A DNA stretch of 64,000 nt, taken from Acanthornis magna (taxonomy: Eukaryota > Chordata > Aves > Passeriformes > Acanthizidae). How positions within the stretch are numbered: the first letter of the stretch is position 1; each line of letters begins with the position of its first letter. The stretch spans positions 5,905,001 to 5,969,000 of the forward strand of contig JAWUZG010000015.1 of NCBI GenBank assembly GCA_036785705.1, written 5' to 3'. The notes beneath the pieces are model-generated. The model worked only from the letters and a program-made list of their open reading frames with translations, searched no databases and had not been told where the DNA came from. Below are positions 21,652 through 34,384 of the stretch, in pieces. The position numbers and the translations under genes were made by a program.

Positions 21652-22931
21652 TCTGGTGGGGATTTCTCCTTTGCGCTAAGAGAGAGCAGTAGAACCCTGA
21701 GTTAAACCGCTGGATCTAAGGCTCCAGGGCTTAACAGGTGCCTCCATTGCCAACTGCACACGTTTTAATCTGTGCCACCTATGGTGCTGAGCCCCTCTGG
21801 CCCAGTGCCAAGCTGCCCTCAGGGGGGTGGGTCAGGCTGGAGAGATCTAAAGGGCCTGGAGCTCCAGCAACACTGGCGCTGGAAAGGGCCTGCCGAGGCC
21901 ATTGCAGCAGCGCCCCAACATTGCTGCTCCTCCATCTTTCTGAGGTGGAAAACCCAGGTAGTGTGTTGGGGTAATTAGCTAGGGCTAGGGTTAGGGTTCC
22001 GCCTAGGGTTAGGGTTAGGAGATCTAAAGGGCCGCGAGCTCCAGGAGCACTGGCGCTGGAAAGGGCCTGCCAAGACGAACGCGGCAAGGCCCCAACCTTG
22101 CTGCTCCCACACCTTTCTGATCTGGACCCCCCACAGGGGTGGGCACCTCGGCCCCAGCCCCAGGCTCGGGCCTAGGCTGCCCTGTGGCTCGGGCTTAGGC
22201 TTCAGAGAGCTGTGGAGTCTACAGCTGCAGGGACGCTGGCACTGGACAGGACATTGCGAGGGCATCCATCACGGCAGGCTGCTGCCAGAGACTGGATGTT
22301 CCATGGCTCTAAACATCCAGGAATGGCCTGTGTCTGTTGCGAGGGGCCAGCTGGGTTTTGCTGACGGTGAGGCATTCAGCGCCTGCTGCGGCCCCAGAGC
22401 CGCCCCAAGGCCTGGCTGAGCTGTCAGCCCTGGACTCTTGGGCTGGCAGTGCTCACCTGGGCCCTGAGTGGCCATGAGACCAGCAGTCCCAACTGAGGGC
22501 TGGGGACATGAAGGCCATGGGGCTTAAAGGGCGCAGCATGAGGTCGGTCAGCACATGGTCACAGCCTAGAATCCTGCATGGGCTTCCTGTCCCGTCCCTG
22601 GTGCAATCCTCGGAGGTGGGAGCTCTGTGCACGTTTTTCTAGATCTCATCTCTCCTTCTGGCTTTGTCTCTGCCTGTCTTTCTTCTCCTACTTCTCTTTG
22701 CCTAGAACTTTTGGCTAACATAGCATTTTGTATGTTTCAGGGTTCTTCTCCGTGGGGCTCAGTTGATGCTCGACAAATGCTAAATTAACACTGAGTACTG
22801 CTCTGGTAAGTAGTTGAGAGTTGAATTCTATGTTGTATTTCATCCTTTGCCGAAGATGGTTTATTTTTGAGCATTTGATTTTGATCCTTTTGCCAATAAG
22901 GCTTCAGTGTGATTTTCACCTCTTGACTATA
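21652..22931 (+). repeat. Monomer 18 (1,280 bp, both insertions)
   Basis: Has ATCTC and GGTC duplications. C348, G607, A652, A668, T686, A723, CGAC, AATAAG. Counterpart is copy 22. Confidence 0.97.
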
Positions 22932-24202
22932 TCTGGTGGGGATTTCTCCTTTGCGCTAAGAGAGAGCAGTAGAACCCTGAGTTAAACCGCTGGATCTAAG
23001 GCTCCAGGGCTTAACAGGTGCCTCCATTGCCAACTGCACACGTTTTAATCTGTGCCACCTATGGTGCTGAGCCCCTCTGGCCCAGTGCCAAGCTGCCCTC
23101 AGGGGGGTGGGTCAGGCTGGAGAGATCTAAAGGGCCTGGAGCTCCAGCAACACTGGCGCTGGAAAGGGCCTGCCGAGGCCATTGCAGCAGCACCCCAACA
23201 TTGCTGCTCCTCCATCTTTCTGAGGTGGAAAACCCAGGTAGTGTGTTGGGGTAATTAGCTAGGGCTAGGGTTAGGGTTACGCCTAGGGTTAGGGTTAGGA
23301 GATCTAAAGGGCCGCGAGCTCCAGGAGCACTGGCGCTGGAAAGGGCTTGCCAAGACGAACACGGCAAGGCCCCAACCTTGCTGCTCCCACACCTTTCTGA
23401 TCTGGACCCCCCACAGGGGTGGGCACCTCGGCCCCAGCCCCAGGCTCGGGCCTAGGCTGCCCTGTGGCTCGGGCTTAGGCTTCAGAGAGCTGTGGAGTCT
23501 ACAGCTGCAGGGACGCTGGCACTGGACAGGACATTGCAAGGGCATCCATCACGGCAGGCTGCTGCCAGAGACTGGATGTTCCATGGCTCTAAACATCTGG
23601 GAATGGCCTGTGTCTGCTGCGAGGGGCCAGCTGGGTTTTGCTGACGGTGAGGCCTTCAGCGCCTGCTGCGGCCCCAGAGCCGCCCCAAGGCCTGGCTGAG
23701 CTGTCAGCCCTGGACTCTTGGGCTGGCAGTGCTCACCTGGGCCCTGAGTGGCCATGTGACCAGCAGTCCCAGCTGAGGGCTGGGGACATGAAGGCCATGG
23801 GGCTTAAAGGGCGCAGCATGAGGTCAGCACATGGTCACAGCCTAGAATCCTGCATGGGCTTCCTGTCCCGTCCCTGGTGCAATCCTCGGAGGTGGGAGCT
23901 CTGTGCACGTTTTTCTAGATCTCTCCTTCTGGCTTTGTCTCTGCCTGTCTTTCTTCTCCTACTTCTCTTTGCCTAGAACTTTTGGCTAACATAGCATTTT
24001 GTATGTTTCAGGGTTCTTCTCCGTGGGGCTCAGTTGATGCTCAACAAATGCTAAATTAACACTGAGTACTGCTCTGGTAAGTAGTTGAATGTTGAATTCT
24101 ATGTTGTATTTCATCCTTTGCCGAAGATGGTTTATTTTTGAGCATTTGATTTTGATCCTTTTGCCAGTAAGGCTTCAGTGTGATTTTCACCTCTTGACTA
24201 TA
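22932..24202 (+). repeat. Monomer 19 (1,271 bp)
   Basis: A261, A348, T416/A430, A652, T667. Ends with CAAC (CpG-decayed CGAC) and AATGTTG. Counterpart is copy 23. Confidence 0.97.
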
Positions 24203-25473
24203 TCTGGTGGGGATTTCTCCTTTGCGCTAAGAGAGAGCAGTAGAACCCTGAGCTAAACCGCTGGATCTAAGGCTCCAGGGCTTAACAGGTGCCTCCATTG
24301 CCAACTGCACACGTTTTAATCTGTGCCACCTATGGTGCTGAGCCCCTCTGGCCCAGTGCCAAGCTGCCCTCAGGGGGGTGGGTCAGGCTGGAGAGATCTA
24401 AAGGGCCTGGAGCTCCAGCAACACTGGCGCTGGAAAGGGCCTGCCGAGGCCATTGCAGCAGCGCCCCAACATTGCTGCTCCTCCATCTTTCTGAGGTGGA
24501 AAACCCAGGTAGTGTGTTGGGGTAATTAGCTAGGGCTAGGGTTAGGGTTACGCCTAGGGTTAGGGTTAGGAGATCTAAAGGGCCGCGAGCTCCAGGAGCA
24601 CTGGCGCTGGAAAGGGCCTGCCAAGACGAACGCAGCAAGGCCCCAACCTTGCTGCTCCCACACCTTTCTGATCTGGACCCCCCACAGGGGTGGGCACCTC
24701 GGCCCCAGCCCCAGGCTCGGGCCTAGGCTGCCCTGTGGCTCGGGCTTAGGCTTCAGAGAGCTGTGGAGTCTACAGCTGCAGGGACGCTGGCACTGGACAG
24801 GACATTGCGAGGGCATCCATCATGGCAGGCTGCTGCCAGAGACTGGATGTTCCATGGCTCTAAACATCCGGGAATGGCCTGTGTCTGCTGCGAGGGGCCA
24901 GCTGGGTTTTGCTGACGGTGAGGCCTTCAGCGCCTGCTGCGGCCCCAGAGCCGCTCCAAGGCCTGGCTGAGCTGTCAGCCCTGGACTCTTGGGCTGGCAG
25001 TGCTCACCTGGGCCCTGAGTGGCCATGTGACCAGCAGTCCCAACTGAGGGCTGGGGACATGAAGGCCATGGGGCTTAAAGGGCGCAGCATGAGGTCAGCA
25101 CATGGTCACAGCCTAGAATCCTGCATGGGTTTCCTGTCCCGTCCCTGGTGCAATCCTCGGAGGTGGGAGCTCTGTGCACGTTTTTCTAGATCTCTCCTTC
25201 TGGCTTTGTCTCTGCCTGTCTTTCTTCTCCTACTTCTCTTTGCCTAGAACTCTTGGCTAACATAGCATTTTGTATGTTTCAGGGTTCTTCTCCATGGGGC
25301 TCAGTTGATGCTAGGTAAATGCTAAATTAACACTGAGTACTGCTCTGGTAAGTAGTTGAGAGTTGAATTCTATGTTGTATTTCATCCTTTGCCGAAGATG
25401 GTTTATTTTTGAGCATTTGATTTTGATCCTTTTGCCAGTAAGGCTTCAGTGTGATTTTCACCTCTTGACTATA
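24203..25473 (+). repeat. Monomer 20 (1,271 bp)
   Basis: C51, A348, G607, T621, A652, T753, A1092 with AGGT. Private changes: A at 432 (GAACGCAGC), T in GGGTTTCCTG near 25,129 and C in AACTCTTGG near 25,252. The rarely seen combination GTGACC + AACTG marks a crossover between 826 and 841. Confidence 0.97.
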
Positions 25474-26744
25474 TCTGGTGGGGATTTCTCCTTTGCGCTA
25501 AGAGAGAGCAGTAGAACCCTGAGTTAAACCGCTGGATCTAAGGCTCCAGGGCTTAACAGGTGCCTCCATTGCCAACTGCACACGTTTTAATCTGTGCCAC
25601 CTATGGTGCTGAGCCCCTCTGGCCCAGTGCCAAGCTGCCCTCAGGGGGGTGGGTCAGGCTGGAGAGATCTAAAGGGCCTGGAGCTCCAGCAACACTGGCG
25701 CTGGAAAGGGCCTGCCGAGGCCATTGCAGCAGCGCCCCAACATTGCTGCTCCTCCATCTTTCTGAGGTGGAAAACCCAGGTAGTGTGTTGGGGTAATTAG
25801 CTAGGGCTAGGGTTAGGGTTCCGCCTAGGGTTAGGGTTAGGAGATCTAAAGGGCCGCGAGCTCCAGGAGCACTGGCGCTGGAAAGGGCCTGCCAAGACGA
25901 ACGCGGCAAGGCCCCAACCTTGCTGCTCCCACACCTTTCTGATCTGGACCCCCCACAGGGGTGGGCACCTCGGCCCCAGCCACAGGCTCGGGCCTAGGCT
26001 GCCCTGTGGCTCGGGCTTAGGCTTCAGAGAGCTGTGGAGTCTACAGCTGCAGGGACGCTGGCACTGGACAGGACATTGCAAGGGCATCCATCACGGCAGG
26101 CTGCTGCCAGAGACTGGATGTTCCGTGGCTCTAAACATCTGGGAATGGCCTGTGTCTGCTGCGAGGGGCCAGCTGGGTTTTGCTGACGGTGAGGCCTTCA
26201 GCGCCTGCTGCGGCCCCAGAGCCGCTCCAAGGCCTGGCTGAGCTGTCAGCCCTGGACTCTTGGGCTGGCAGTGCTCACCTGGGCCCTGAGTGGCCATGAG
26301 ACCAGCAGTCCCAACTGAGGGCTGGGGACGTGAAGGCCATGGGGCTTAAAGGGCGCAGCATGAGGTCAGCACATGGTCACAGCCTAGAATCCTGCATGGG
26401 CTTCCTGTCCCGTCCCTGGTGCAATCCTCGGAGGTGGGAGCTCTGTGCACGTTTTTCTAGATCTCTCCTTCTGGCTTTGTCTCTGCCTGTCTTTCTTCTC
26501 CTACTTCTCTTTGCCTAGAACTTTTGGCTAACATAGCATTTTGTATGTTTCAGGGTTCTTCTCCGTGGGGCTCAGTTGATGCTAGGTAAATGCTAAATTA
26601 ACACTGAGTACTGCTCTGGTAAGTAGTTGAGAGTTGAATTCTATGTTGTATTTCATCCTTTGCCGAAGATGGTTTATTTTTGAGCATTTGATTTTGATCC
26701 TTTTGCCAGTAAGGCTTCAGTGTGATTTTCACCTCTTGACTATA
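25474..26744 (+). repeat. Monomer 21 (1,271 bp)
   Basis: C348, A509, A607, T667, T753, GAGACC/AACTG, AGGT. Private G in GGACGTGAAGG at about 26,330. First unit of the second 4-monomer block. Confidence 0.97.
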
Positions 26745-28024
26745 TCTGGTGGGGATTTCTCCTTTGCGCTAAGAGAGAGCAGTAGAACCCTGAGTTAAAC
26801 CGCTGGATCTAAGGCTCCAGGGCTTAACAGGTGCCTCCATTGCCAACTGCACACGTTTTAATCTGTGCCACCTATGGTGCTGAGCCCCTCTGGCCCAGTG
26901 CCAAGCTGCCCTCAGGGGGGTGGGTCAGGCTGGAGAGATCTAAAGGGCCTGGAGCTCCAGCAACACTGGCGCTGGAAAGGGCCTGCCGAGGCCATTGCAG
27001 CAGCGCCCCAACATTGCTGCTCCTCCATCTTTCTGAGGTGGAAAACCCAGGTAGTGTGTTGGGGTAATTAGCTAGGGCTAGGGTTAGGGTTCCGCCTAGG
27101 GTTAGGGTTAGGAGATCTAAAGGGCCGCGAGCTCCAGGAGCACTGGCGCTGGAAAGGGCCTGCCAAGACGAACGCGGCAAGGCCCCAACCTTGCTGCTCC
27201 CACACCTTTCTGATCTGGACCCCCCACAGGGGTGGGCACCTCGGCCCCAGCCCCAGGCTCGGGCCTAGGCTGCCCTGTGGCTCGGGCTTAGGCTTCAGAG
27301 AGCTGTGGAGTCTACAGCTGCAGGGACGCTGGCACTGGACAGGACATTGCGAGGGCATCCATCACGGCAGGCTGCTGCCAGAGACTGGATGTTCCATGGC
27401 TCTAAACATCCAGGAATGGCCTGTGTCTGTTGCGAGGGGCCAGCTGGGTTTTGCTGACGGTGAGGCATTCAGCGCCTGCTGCGGCCCCAGAGCCGCCCCA
27501 AGGCCTGGCTGAGCTGTCAGCCCTGGACTCTTGGGCTGGCAGTGCTCACCTGGGCCCTGAGTGGCCATGAGACCAGCAGTCCCAACTGAGGGCTGGGGAC
27601 ATGAAGGCCATGGGGCTTAAAGGGCGCAGCATGAGGTCGGTCAGCACATGGTCACAGCCTAGAATCCTGCATGGGCTTCCTGTCCCGTCCCTGGTGCAAT
27701 CCTCGGAGGTGGGAGCTCTGTGCACGTTTTTCTAGATCTCATCTCTCCTTCTGGCTTTGTCTCTGCCTGTCTTTCTTCTCCTACTTCTCTTTGCCTAGAA
27801 CTTTTGGCTAACATAGCATTTTGTATGTTTCAGGGTTCTTCTCCGTGGGGCTCATTTGATGCTAGGTAAATGCTAAATTAACACTGAGTACTGCTCTGGT
27901 AAGTAGTTGAGAGTTGAATTCTATGTTGTATTTCATCCTTTGCCGAAGATGGTTTATTTTTGAGCATTTGATTTTGATCCTTTTGCCAATAAGGCTTCAG
28001 TGTGATTTTCACCTCTTGACTATA
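26745..28024 (+). repeat. Monomer 22 (1,280 bp, both insertions)
   Basis: As copy 18 through the body, but ends with T1102 and AGGT as copy 3 does. Last copy in the window with AATAAG at 1235-1240 and with the GGTC duplication. Confidence 0.97.
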
Positions 28025-29295
28025 TCTGGTGGGGATTTCTCCTTTGCGCTAAGAGAGAGCAGTAGAACCCTGAGTTAAACCGCTGGATCTAAGGCTCCAG
28101 GGCTTAACAGGTGCCTCCATTGCCAACTGCACACGTTTTAATCTGTGCCACCTATGGTGCTGAGCCCCTCTGGCCCAGTGCCAAGCTGCCCTCAGGGGGG
28201 TGGGTCAGGCTGGAGAGATCTAAAGGGCCTGGAGCTCCAGCAACACTGGCGCTGGAAAGGGCCTGCCGAGGCCATTGCAGCAGCACCCCAACATTGCTGC
28301 TCCTCCATCTTTCTGAGGTGGAAAACCCAGGTAGTGTGTTGGGGTAATTAGCTAGGGCTAGGGTTAGGGTTACGCCTAGGGTTAGGGTTAGGAGATCTAA
28401 AGGGCCGCGAGCTCCAGGAGCACTGGCGCTGGAAAGAGCTTGCCAAGACGAACACGGCAAGGCCCCAACCTTGCTGCTCCCACACCTTTCTGATCTGGAC
28501 CCCCCACAGGGGTGGGCACCTCGGCCCCAGCCCCAGGCTCGGGCCTAGGCTGCCCTGTGGCTCGGGCTTAGGCTTCAGAGAGCTGTGGAGTCTACAGCTG
28601 CAGGGACGCTGGCACTGGACAGGACATTGCAAGGGCATCCATCACGGCAGGCTGCTGCCAGAGACTGGATGTTCCATGGCTCTAAACATCTGGGAATGGC
28701 CTGTGTCTGCTGCGAGGGGCCAGCTGGGTTTTGCTGACGGTGAGGCCTTCAGCGCCTGCTGCGGCCCCAGAGCCGCCCCAAGGCCTGGCTGAGCTGTCAG
28801 CCCTGGACTCTTGGGCTGGCAGTGCTCACCTGGGCCCTGAGTGGCCATGTGACCAGCAGTCCCAGCTGAGGGCTGGGGACATGAAGGCCATGGGGCTTAA
28901 AGGGCGCAGCATGAGGTCAGCACATGGTCACAGCCTAGAATCCTGCATGGGCTTCCTGTCCCGTCCCTGGTGCAATCCTCGGAGGTGGGAGCTCTGTGCA
29001 CGTTTTTCTAGATCTCTCCTTCTGGCTTTGTCTCTGCCTGTCTTTCTTCTCCTACTTCTCTTTGCCTAGAACTTTTGGCTAACATAGCATTTTGTATGTT
29101 TCAGGGTTCTTCTCCGTGGGGCTCAGTTGATGCTCGACAAATGCTAAATTAACACTGAGTACTGCTCTGGTAAGTAGTTGAATGTTGAATTCTATGTTGT
29201 ATTTCATCCTTTGCCGAAGATGGTTTATTTTTGAGCATTTGATTTTGATCCTTTTGCCAGTAAGGCTTCAGTGTGATTTTCACCACTTGACTATA
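28025..29295 (+). repeat. Monomer 23 (1,271 bp)
   Basis: As copy 19 (A261, A348, T416, A430, A652, T667) plus a private A (GGAAAGAGCTTG). Ends CGAC, AATGTTG and A1261 (CACCACTTG). Confidence 0.97.
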
Positions 29296-30566
29296 TCTGG
29301 TGGGGATTTCTCCTTTGCGCTAAGAGAGAGCAGTAGAACCCTGAGTTAAACCGCTGGATCTAAGGCTCCAGGGCTTAACAGGTGCCTCCATTGCCAACTG
29401 CACACGTTTTAATCTGTGCCACCTATGGTGCTGAGCCCCTCTGGCCCAGTGCCAAGCTGCCCTCAGGGGGGTGGGTCAGGCTGGAGAGATCTAAAGGGCC
29501 TGGAGCTCCAGCAACACTGGCGCTGGAAAGGGCCTGCCGAGGCCATTGCAGCAGCACCCCAACATTGCTGCTCCTCCATCTTTCTGAGGTGGAAAACCCA
29601 GGTAGTGTGTTGGGGTAATTAGCTAGGGCTAGGGTTAGGGTTACGCCTAGGGTTAGGGTTAGGAGATCTAAAGGGCCGCGAGCTCCAGGAGCACTGGCGC
29701 TGGAAAGGGCCTGCCAAGACGAACGCGGCAAGGCCCCAACCTTGCTGCTCCCACACCTTTCTGATCTGGACCCCCCACAGGGGTGGGCACCTCGGCCCCA
29801 GCCCCAGGCTCGGGCCTAGGCTGCCCTGTGGCTCGGGCTTAGGCTTCAGAGAGCTGTGGAGTCTACAGCTGCAGGGACGCTGGCACTGGACAGGACATTG
29901 CAAGGGCATCCATCACGGCAGGCTGCTGCCAGAGACTGGATGTTCCGTGGCTCTAAACATCCGGGAATGGCCTGTGTCTGCTGCGAGGGGCCAGCTGGGT
30001 TTTGCTGACGGTGAGGCCTTCAGCGCCTGCTGCGGCCCCAGAGCCGCTCCAAGGCCTGGCTGAGCTGTCAGCCCTGGACTCTTGGGCTGGCAGTGCTCAC
30101 CTGGGCCCTGAGTGGCCATGTGACCAGCAGTCCCAGCTGAGGGCTGGGGACATGAAGGCCATGGGGCTTAAAGGGCGCAGCATGAGGTCAGCACATGGTC
30201 ACAGCCTAGAATCCTGCATGGGCTTCCTGTCCCGTCCCTGGTGCAATCCTCGGAGGTGGGAGCTCTGTGCACGTTTTTCTAGATCTCTCCTTCTGGCTTT
30301 GTCTCTGCCTGTCTTTCTTCTCCTACTTCTCTTTGCCTAGAACTTTTGGCTAACATAGCATTTTGTATGTTTCAGGGTTCTTCTCCGTGGGGCTCAGTTG
30401 ATGCTCGACAAATGCTAAATTAACACTGAGTACTGCTCTGGTAAGTAGTTGAGAGTTGAATTCTATGTTGTATTTCATCCTTTGCCGAAGATGGTTTATT
30501 TTTGAGCATTTGATTTTGATCCTTTTGCCAGTAAGGCTTCAGTGTGATTTTCACCTCTTGACTATA
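29296..30566 (+). repeat. Monomer 24 (1,271 bp)
   Basis: A261, A348, A607, T753, GTGACC/AGCTG, CGAC. Positional counterpart of copy 20 but clearly different from it, so this corner of the 4-monomer duplication has been overwritten. Confidence 0.97.
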
Positions 30567-31842
30567 TCTGGTGGGGATTTCTCCTTTGCGCTAAGAGAGA
30601 GCAGTAGAACCCTGAGTTAAACCGCTGGATCTAAGGCTCCAGGGCTTAACAGGTGCCTCCATTGCCAACTGCACACATTTTAATCTGTGCCACCTATGGT
30701 GCTGAGCCCCTCTGGCCCAGTGCCAAGCTGCCCTCAGGAGGGTGGGTCAGGCTGGGGAGATCTAAAGGGCCTGGAGCTCCAGCAACACTGGCACTGGAAA
30801 GGGCCTGCCGAGGCCATTGCAGCAGCGCCCCAACATTGCTGCTCCTCCATCTTTCTGAGGTGGAAAACCCAGGTAGTGTGTTGGGGTAATTAGCTAGGGC
30901 TAGGGTTAGGGTTACGCCTAGGGTTAGGGTTAGGAGATCTAAAGGGCCGCGAGCTCCAGGAGCACTGGCGCTGGAAAGGGCCTGCCAAGACGAACGCGGC
31001 AAGGCCCCAACCTTGCTGCTCCCACACCTTTCTGATCTGGACCCCCCACAGGGGTGGGCACCACGGCCCCAGCCACAGGCTCGGGCCTAGGCTGCCCTGT
31101 GGCTCGGGCTTAGGCTTCAGAGAGCTGTGGAGTCTACAGCTGCAGGGACGCTGGCACTGGACAGGACATTGCGAGGGCATCCATCATGGCAGGCTGCTGC
31201 CAGAGACTGGATGTTCCATGGCTCTAAACATCCAGGAATGGCCTGTGTCTGTTGCGAGGGGTCAGCTGGGTTTTGCTGACGGTGAGGCCTTCAGCGCCTG
31301 CTGCGGCCCCAGAGCCGCCCCAAGGCCTGGCTGAGCTGTCAGCCCTGGACTCTTGGGCTGGCAGTGCTCACCTGGGCCCTGAGTGGCCATGTGACCAGCA
31401 GTCCCAGCTGAGGGCTGGGGACATGAAGGCCATGGGGCTTAAAGGGCGCAGCATGAGGTCAGCACATGGTCACAGCCTAGAATCCTGCATGGGCTTCCTG
31501 TCCCGTCCCTGGTGCAATCCTCGGAGGTGGGAGCTCTGTGCACGTTTTTCTAGATCTCATCTCTCCTTCTGGCTTTGTCTCTGCCTGTCTTTCTTCTCCT
31601 ACTTCTCTTTGCCTAGAACTTTTGGCTAACATAGCATTTTGTATGTTTCAGGGTTCTTCTCCATGGGGCTCAGTTGATGCTTGACAAATGCTAAATTAAC
31701 ACTGAGTACTGCTCTGGTAAGTAGTTGAATGTTGAATTCTATGTTGTATTTCATCCTTTGCCGAAGATGGTTTATTTTTGAGCATTTGATTTTGATCCTT
31801 TTGCCAGTAAGGCTTCAGTGTGATTTTCACCACTTGACTATA
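30567..31842 (+). repeat. Monomer 25 (1,276 bp, ATCTC), the most divergent copy
   Basis: Private changes include CACACATTTT, CAGGAGGGTGGG, GGCTGGGGAGATCT, GGCACTGG in subrepeat A, CACCACGGCC and GGGTCAGCTGG. Several are CpG losses. Also A348, A509, G607, T621, A652, A668, T686, A1092/TGAC, AATGTTG, A1261. Confidence 0.97.
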
Positions 31843-33113
31843 TCTGGTGGGGATTTCTCCTTTGCGCTAAGAGAGAGCAGTAGAACCCTGAGTTAAACCG
31901 CTGGATCTAAGGCTCCAGGGCTTAACAGGTGCCTCCATTGCCAACTGCACACGTTTTAATCTGTGCCACCTATGGTGCTGAGCCCCTCTGGCCCAGTGCC
32001 AAGCTGCCCTCAGGGGGGTGGGTCAGGCTGGAGAGATCTAAAGGGCCTGGAGCTCCAGCAACACTGGCGCTGGAAAGGGCCTGCCGAGGCCATTGCAGCA
32101 GCGCCCCAACATTGCTGCTCCTCCATCTTTCTGAGGTGGAAAACCCAGGTAGTGTGTTGGGGTAATTAGCTAGGGCTAGGGTTAGGGTTCCGCCTAGGGT
32201 TAGGGTTAGGAGATCTAAAGGGCCGCGAGCTCCAGGAGCACTGGCGCTGGAAAGGGCCTGCCAAGACGAACGCGGCAAGGCCCCAACCTTGCTGCTCCCA
32301 CACCTTTCTGATCTGGACCCCCCACAGGGGTGGGCACCTCGGCCCCAGCCCCAGGCTCGGGCCTAGGCTGCCCTGTGGCTCGGGCTTAGGCTTCAGAGAG
32401 CTGTGGAGTCTACAGCTGCAGGGACGCTGGCACTGGACAGGACATTGCGAGGGCATCCATCACGGCAGGCTGCTGCCAGAGACTGGATGTTCCGTGGCTC
32501 TAAACATCTGGGAATGGCCTGTGTCTGCTGCGAGGGGCCAGCTGGGTTTTGCTGACGGTGAGGCCTTCAGCGCCTGCTGCGGCCCCAGAGCCGCTCCAAG
32601 GCCTGGCTGAGCTGTCAGCCCTGGACTCTTGGGCTGGCAGTGCTCACCTGGGCCCTGAGTGGCCATGTGACCAGCAGTCCCAGCTGAGGGCTGGGGACAT
32701 GAAGGCCATGGGGCTTAAAGGGCGCAGCATGAGGTCAGCACATGGTCACAGCCTAGAATCCTGCATGGGCTTCCTGTCCCGTCCCTGGTGCAATCCTCGG
32801 AGGTGGGAGCTCTGTGCACGTTTTTCTAGATCTCTCCTTCTGGCTTTGTCTCTGCCTGTCTTTCTTCTCCTACTTCTCTTTGCCTAGAACTTTTGGCTAA
32901 CATAGCATTTTGTATGTTTCAGGGTTCTTCTCCGTGGGGCTCAGTTGATGCTCGACAAATGCTAAATTAACACTGAGTACTGCTCTGGTAAGCAGTTGAG
33001 AGTTGAATTCTATGTTGTATTTCATCCTTTGCCGAAGATGGTTTATTTTTGAGCATTTGATTTTGATCCTTTTGCCAGTAAGGCTTCAGTGTGATTTTCA
33101 CCTCTTGACTATA
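31843..33113 (+). repeat. Monomer 26 (1,271 bp)
   Basis: C348, G607, T667, T753, CGAC. First copy whose exon-like module has the weaker donor GTAAGC (C1151); the next copy starts with the linked C51. Confidence 0.97.
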
Positions 33114-34384
33114 TCTGGTGGGGATTTCTCCTTTGCGCTAAGAGAGAGCAGTAGAACCCTGAGCTAAACCGCTGGATCTAAGGCTCCAGGGCTTAACAGG
33201 TGCCTCCATTGCCAACTGCACACGTTTTAATCTGTGCCACCTATGGTGCTGAGCCCCTCTGGCCCAGTGCCAAGCTGCCCTCAGGGGGGTGGGTCAGGCT
33301 GGAGAGATCTAAAGGGCCTGGAGCTCCAGCAACACTGGCGCTGGAAAGGGCCTGCCGAGGCCATTGCAGCAGCACCCCAACATTGCTGCTCCTCCATCTT
33401 TCTGAGGTGGAAAACCCAGGTAGTGTGTTGGGGTAATTAGCTAGGGCTAGGGTTAGGGTTACGCCTAGGGTTAGGGTTAGGAGATCTAAAGGGCCGCGAG
33501 CTCCAGGAGCACTGGCGCTGGAAAGGGCCTGCCAAGACGAACGCGGCAAGGCCCCAACCTTGCTGCTCCCACACCTTTCTGATCTGGACCCCCCACAGGG
33601 GTGGGCACCTCGGCCGCAGCCCCAGGCTCGGGCCTAGGCTGCCCTGTGGCTCGGGCTTAGGCTTCAGAGAGCTGTGGAGTCTACAGCTGCAGGGACGCTG
33701 GCACTGGACAGGACATTGCAAGGGCATCCATCACGGCAGGCTGCTGCCAGAGACTGGATGTTCCGTGGCTCTAAACATCCGGGAATGGCCTGTGTCTGCT
33801 GCGAGGGGCCAGCTGGGTTTTGCTGACGGTGAGGCCTTCAGCGCCTGCTGCGGCCCCAGAGCCGCCCCAAGGCCTGGCTGAGCTGTCAGCCCTGGACTCT
33901 TGGGCTGGCAGTGCTCACCTGGGCCCTGAGTGGCCATGAGACCAGCAGTCCCAACTGAGGGCTGGGGACATGAAGGCCATGGGGCTTAAAGGGCGCAGCA
34001 TGAGGTCAGCACATGGTCACAGCCTAGAATCCTGCATGGGCTTCCTGTCCCGTCCCTGGTGCAATCCTCGGAGGTGGGAGCTCTGTGCACGTTTTTCTAG
34101 ATCTCTCCTTCTGGCTTTGTCTCTGCCTGTCTTTCTTCTCCTACTTCTCTTTGCCTAGAACTTTTGGCTAACATAGCATTTTGTATGTTTCAGGGTTCTT
34201 CTCCGTGGGGCTCATTTGATGCTAGGTAAATGCTAAATTAACACTGAGTACTGCTCTGGTAAGTAGTTGAGAGTTGAATTCTATGTTGTATTTCATCCTT
34301 TGCCGAAGGTGGTTTATTTCTGAGCTTTTGATTTTGATCCTTTTGCCAGTAAGGCTTCAGTGTGATTTTCACCTCTTGACTATA
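33114..34384 (+). repeat. Monomer 27 (1,271 bp)
   Basis: C51, A261, A348, G503 without A509 (unique combination), A607, GAGACC/AACTG, T1102/AGGT, G1196, C1207. Private T in GAGCTTTTGATT. Confidence 0.97.

Larger units (their letters stand above)
20381..25473 (+). repeat. Four-monomer block, first copy (monomers 17-20)
   Basis: Lengths 1271, 1280, 1271, 1271 (5,093 bp) repeat in monomers 21-24. Shared rare alleles are A509 (17/21), both insertions plus A723 (18/22) and A261/T416/A430 (19/23). Copies 20 and 24 differ at many sites, so the duplication is older than the 7-monomer one or has been partly overwritten. Confidence 0.82.
25474..30566 (+). repeat. Four-monomer block, second copy (monomers 21-24)
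   Basis: Partner of the block at 20,381, also exactly 5,093 bp. Differences include C348 in copy 21, the ends of copies 21 and 22, a private A in copy 23 and most of copy 24. The same 5,093-bp spacing separates copies 1 and 5, which alone share A385. Confidence 0.82.
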
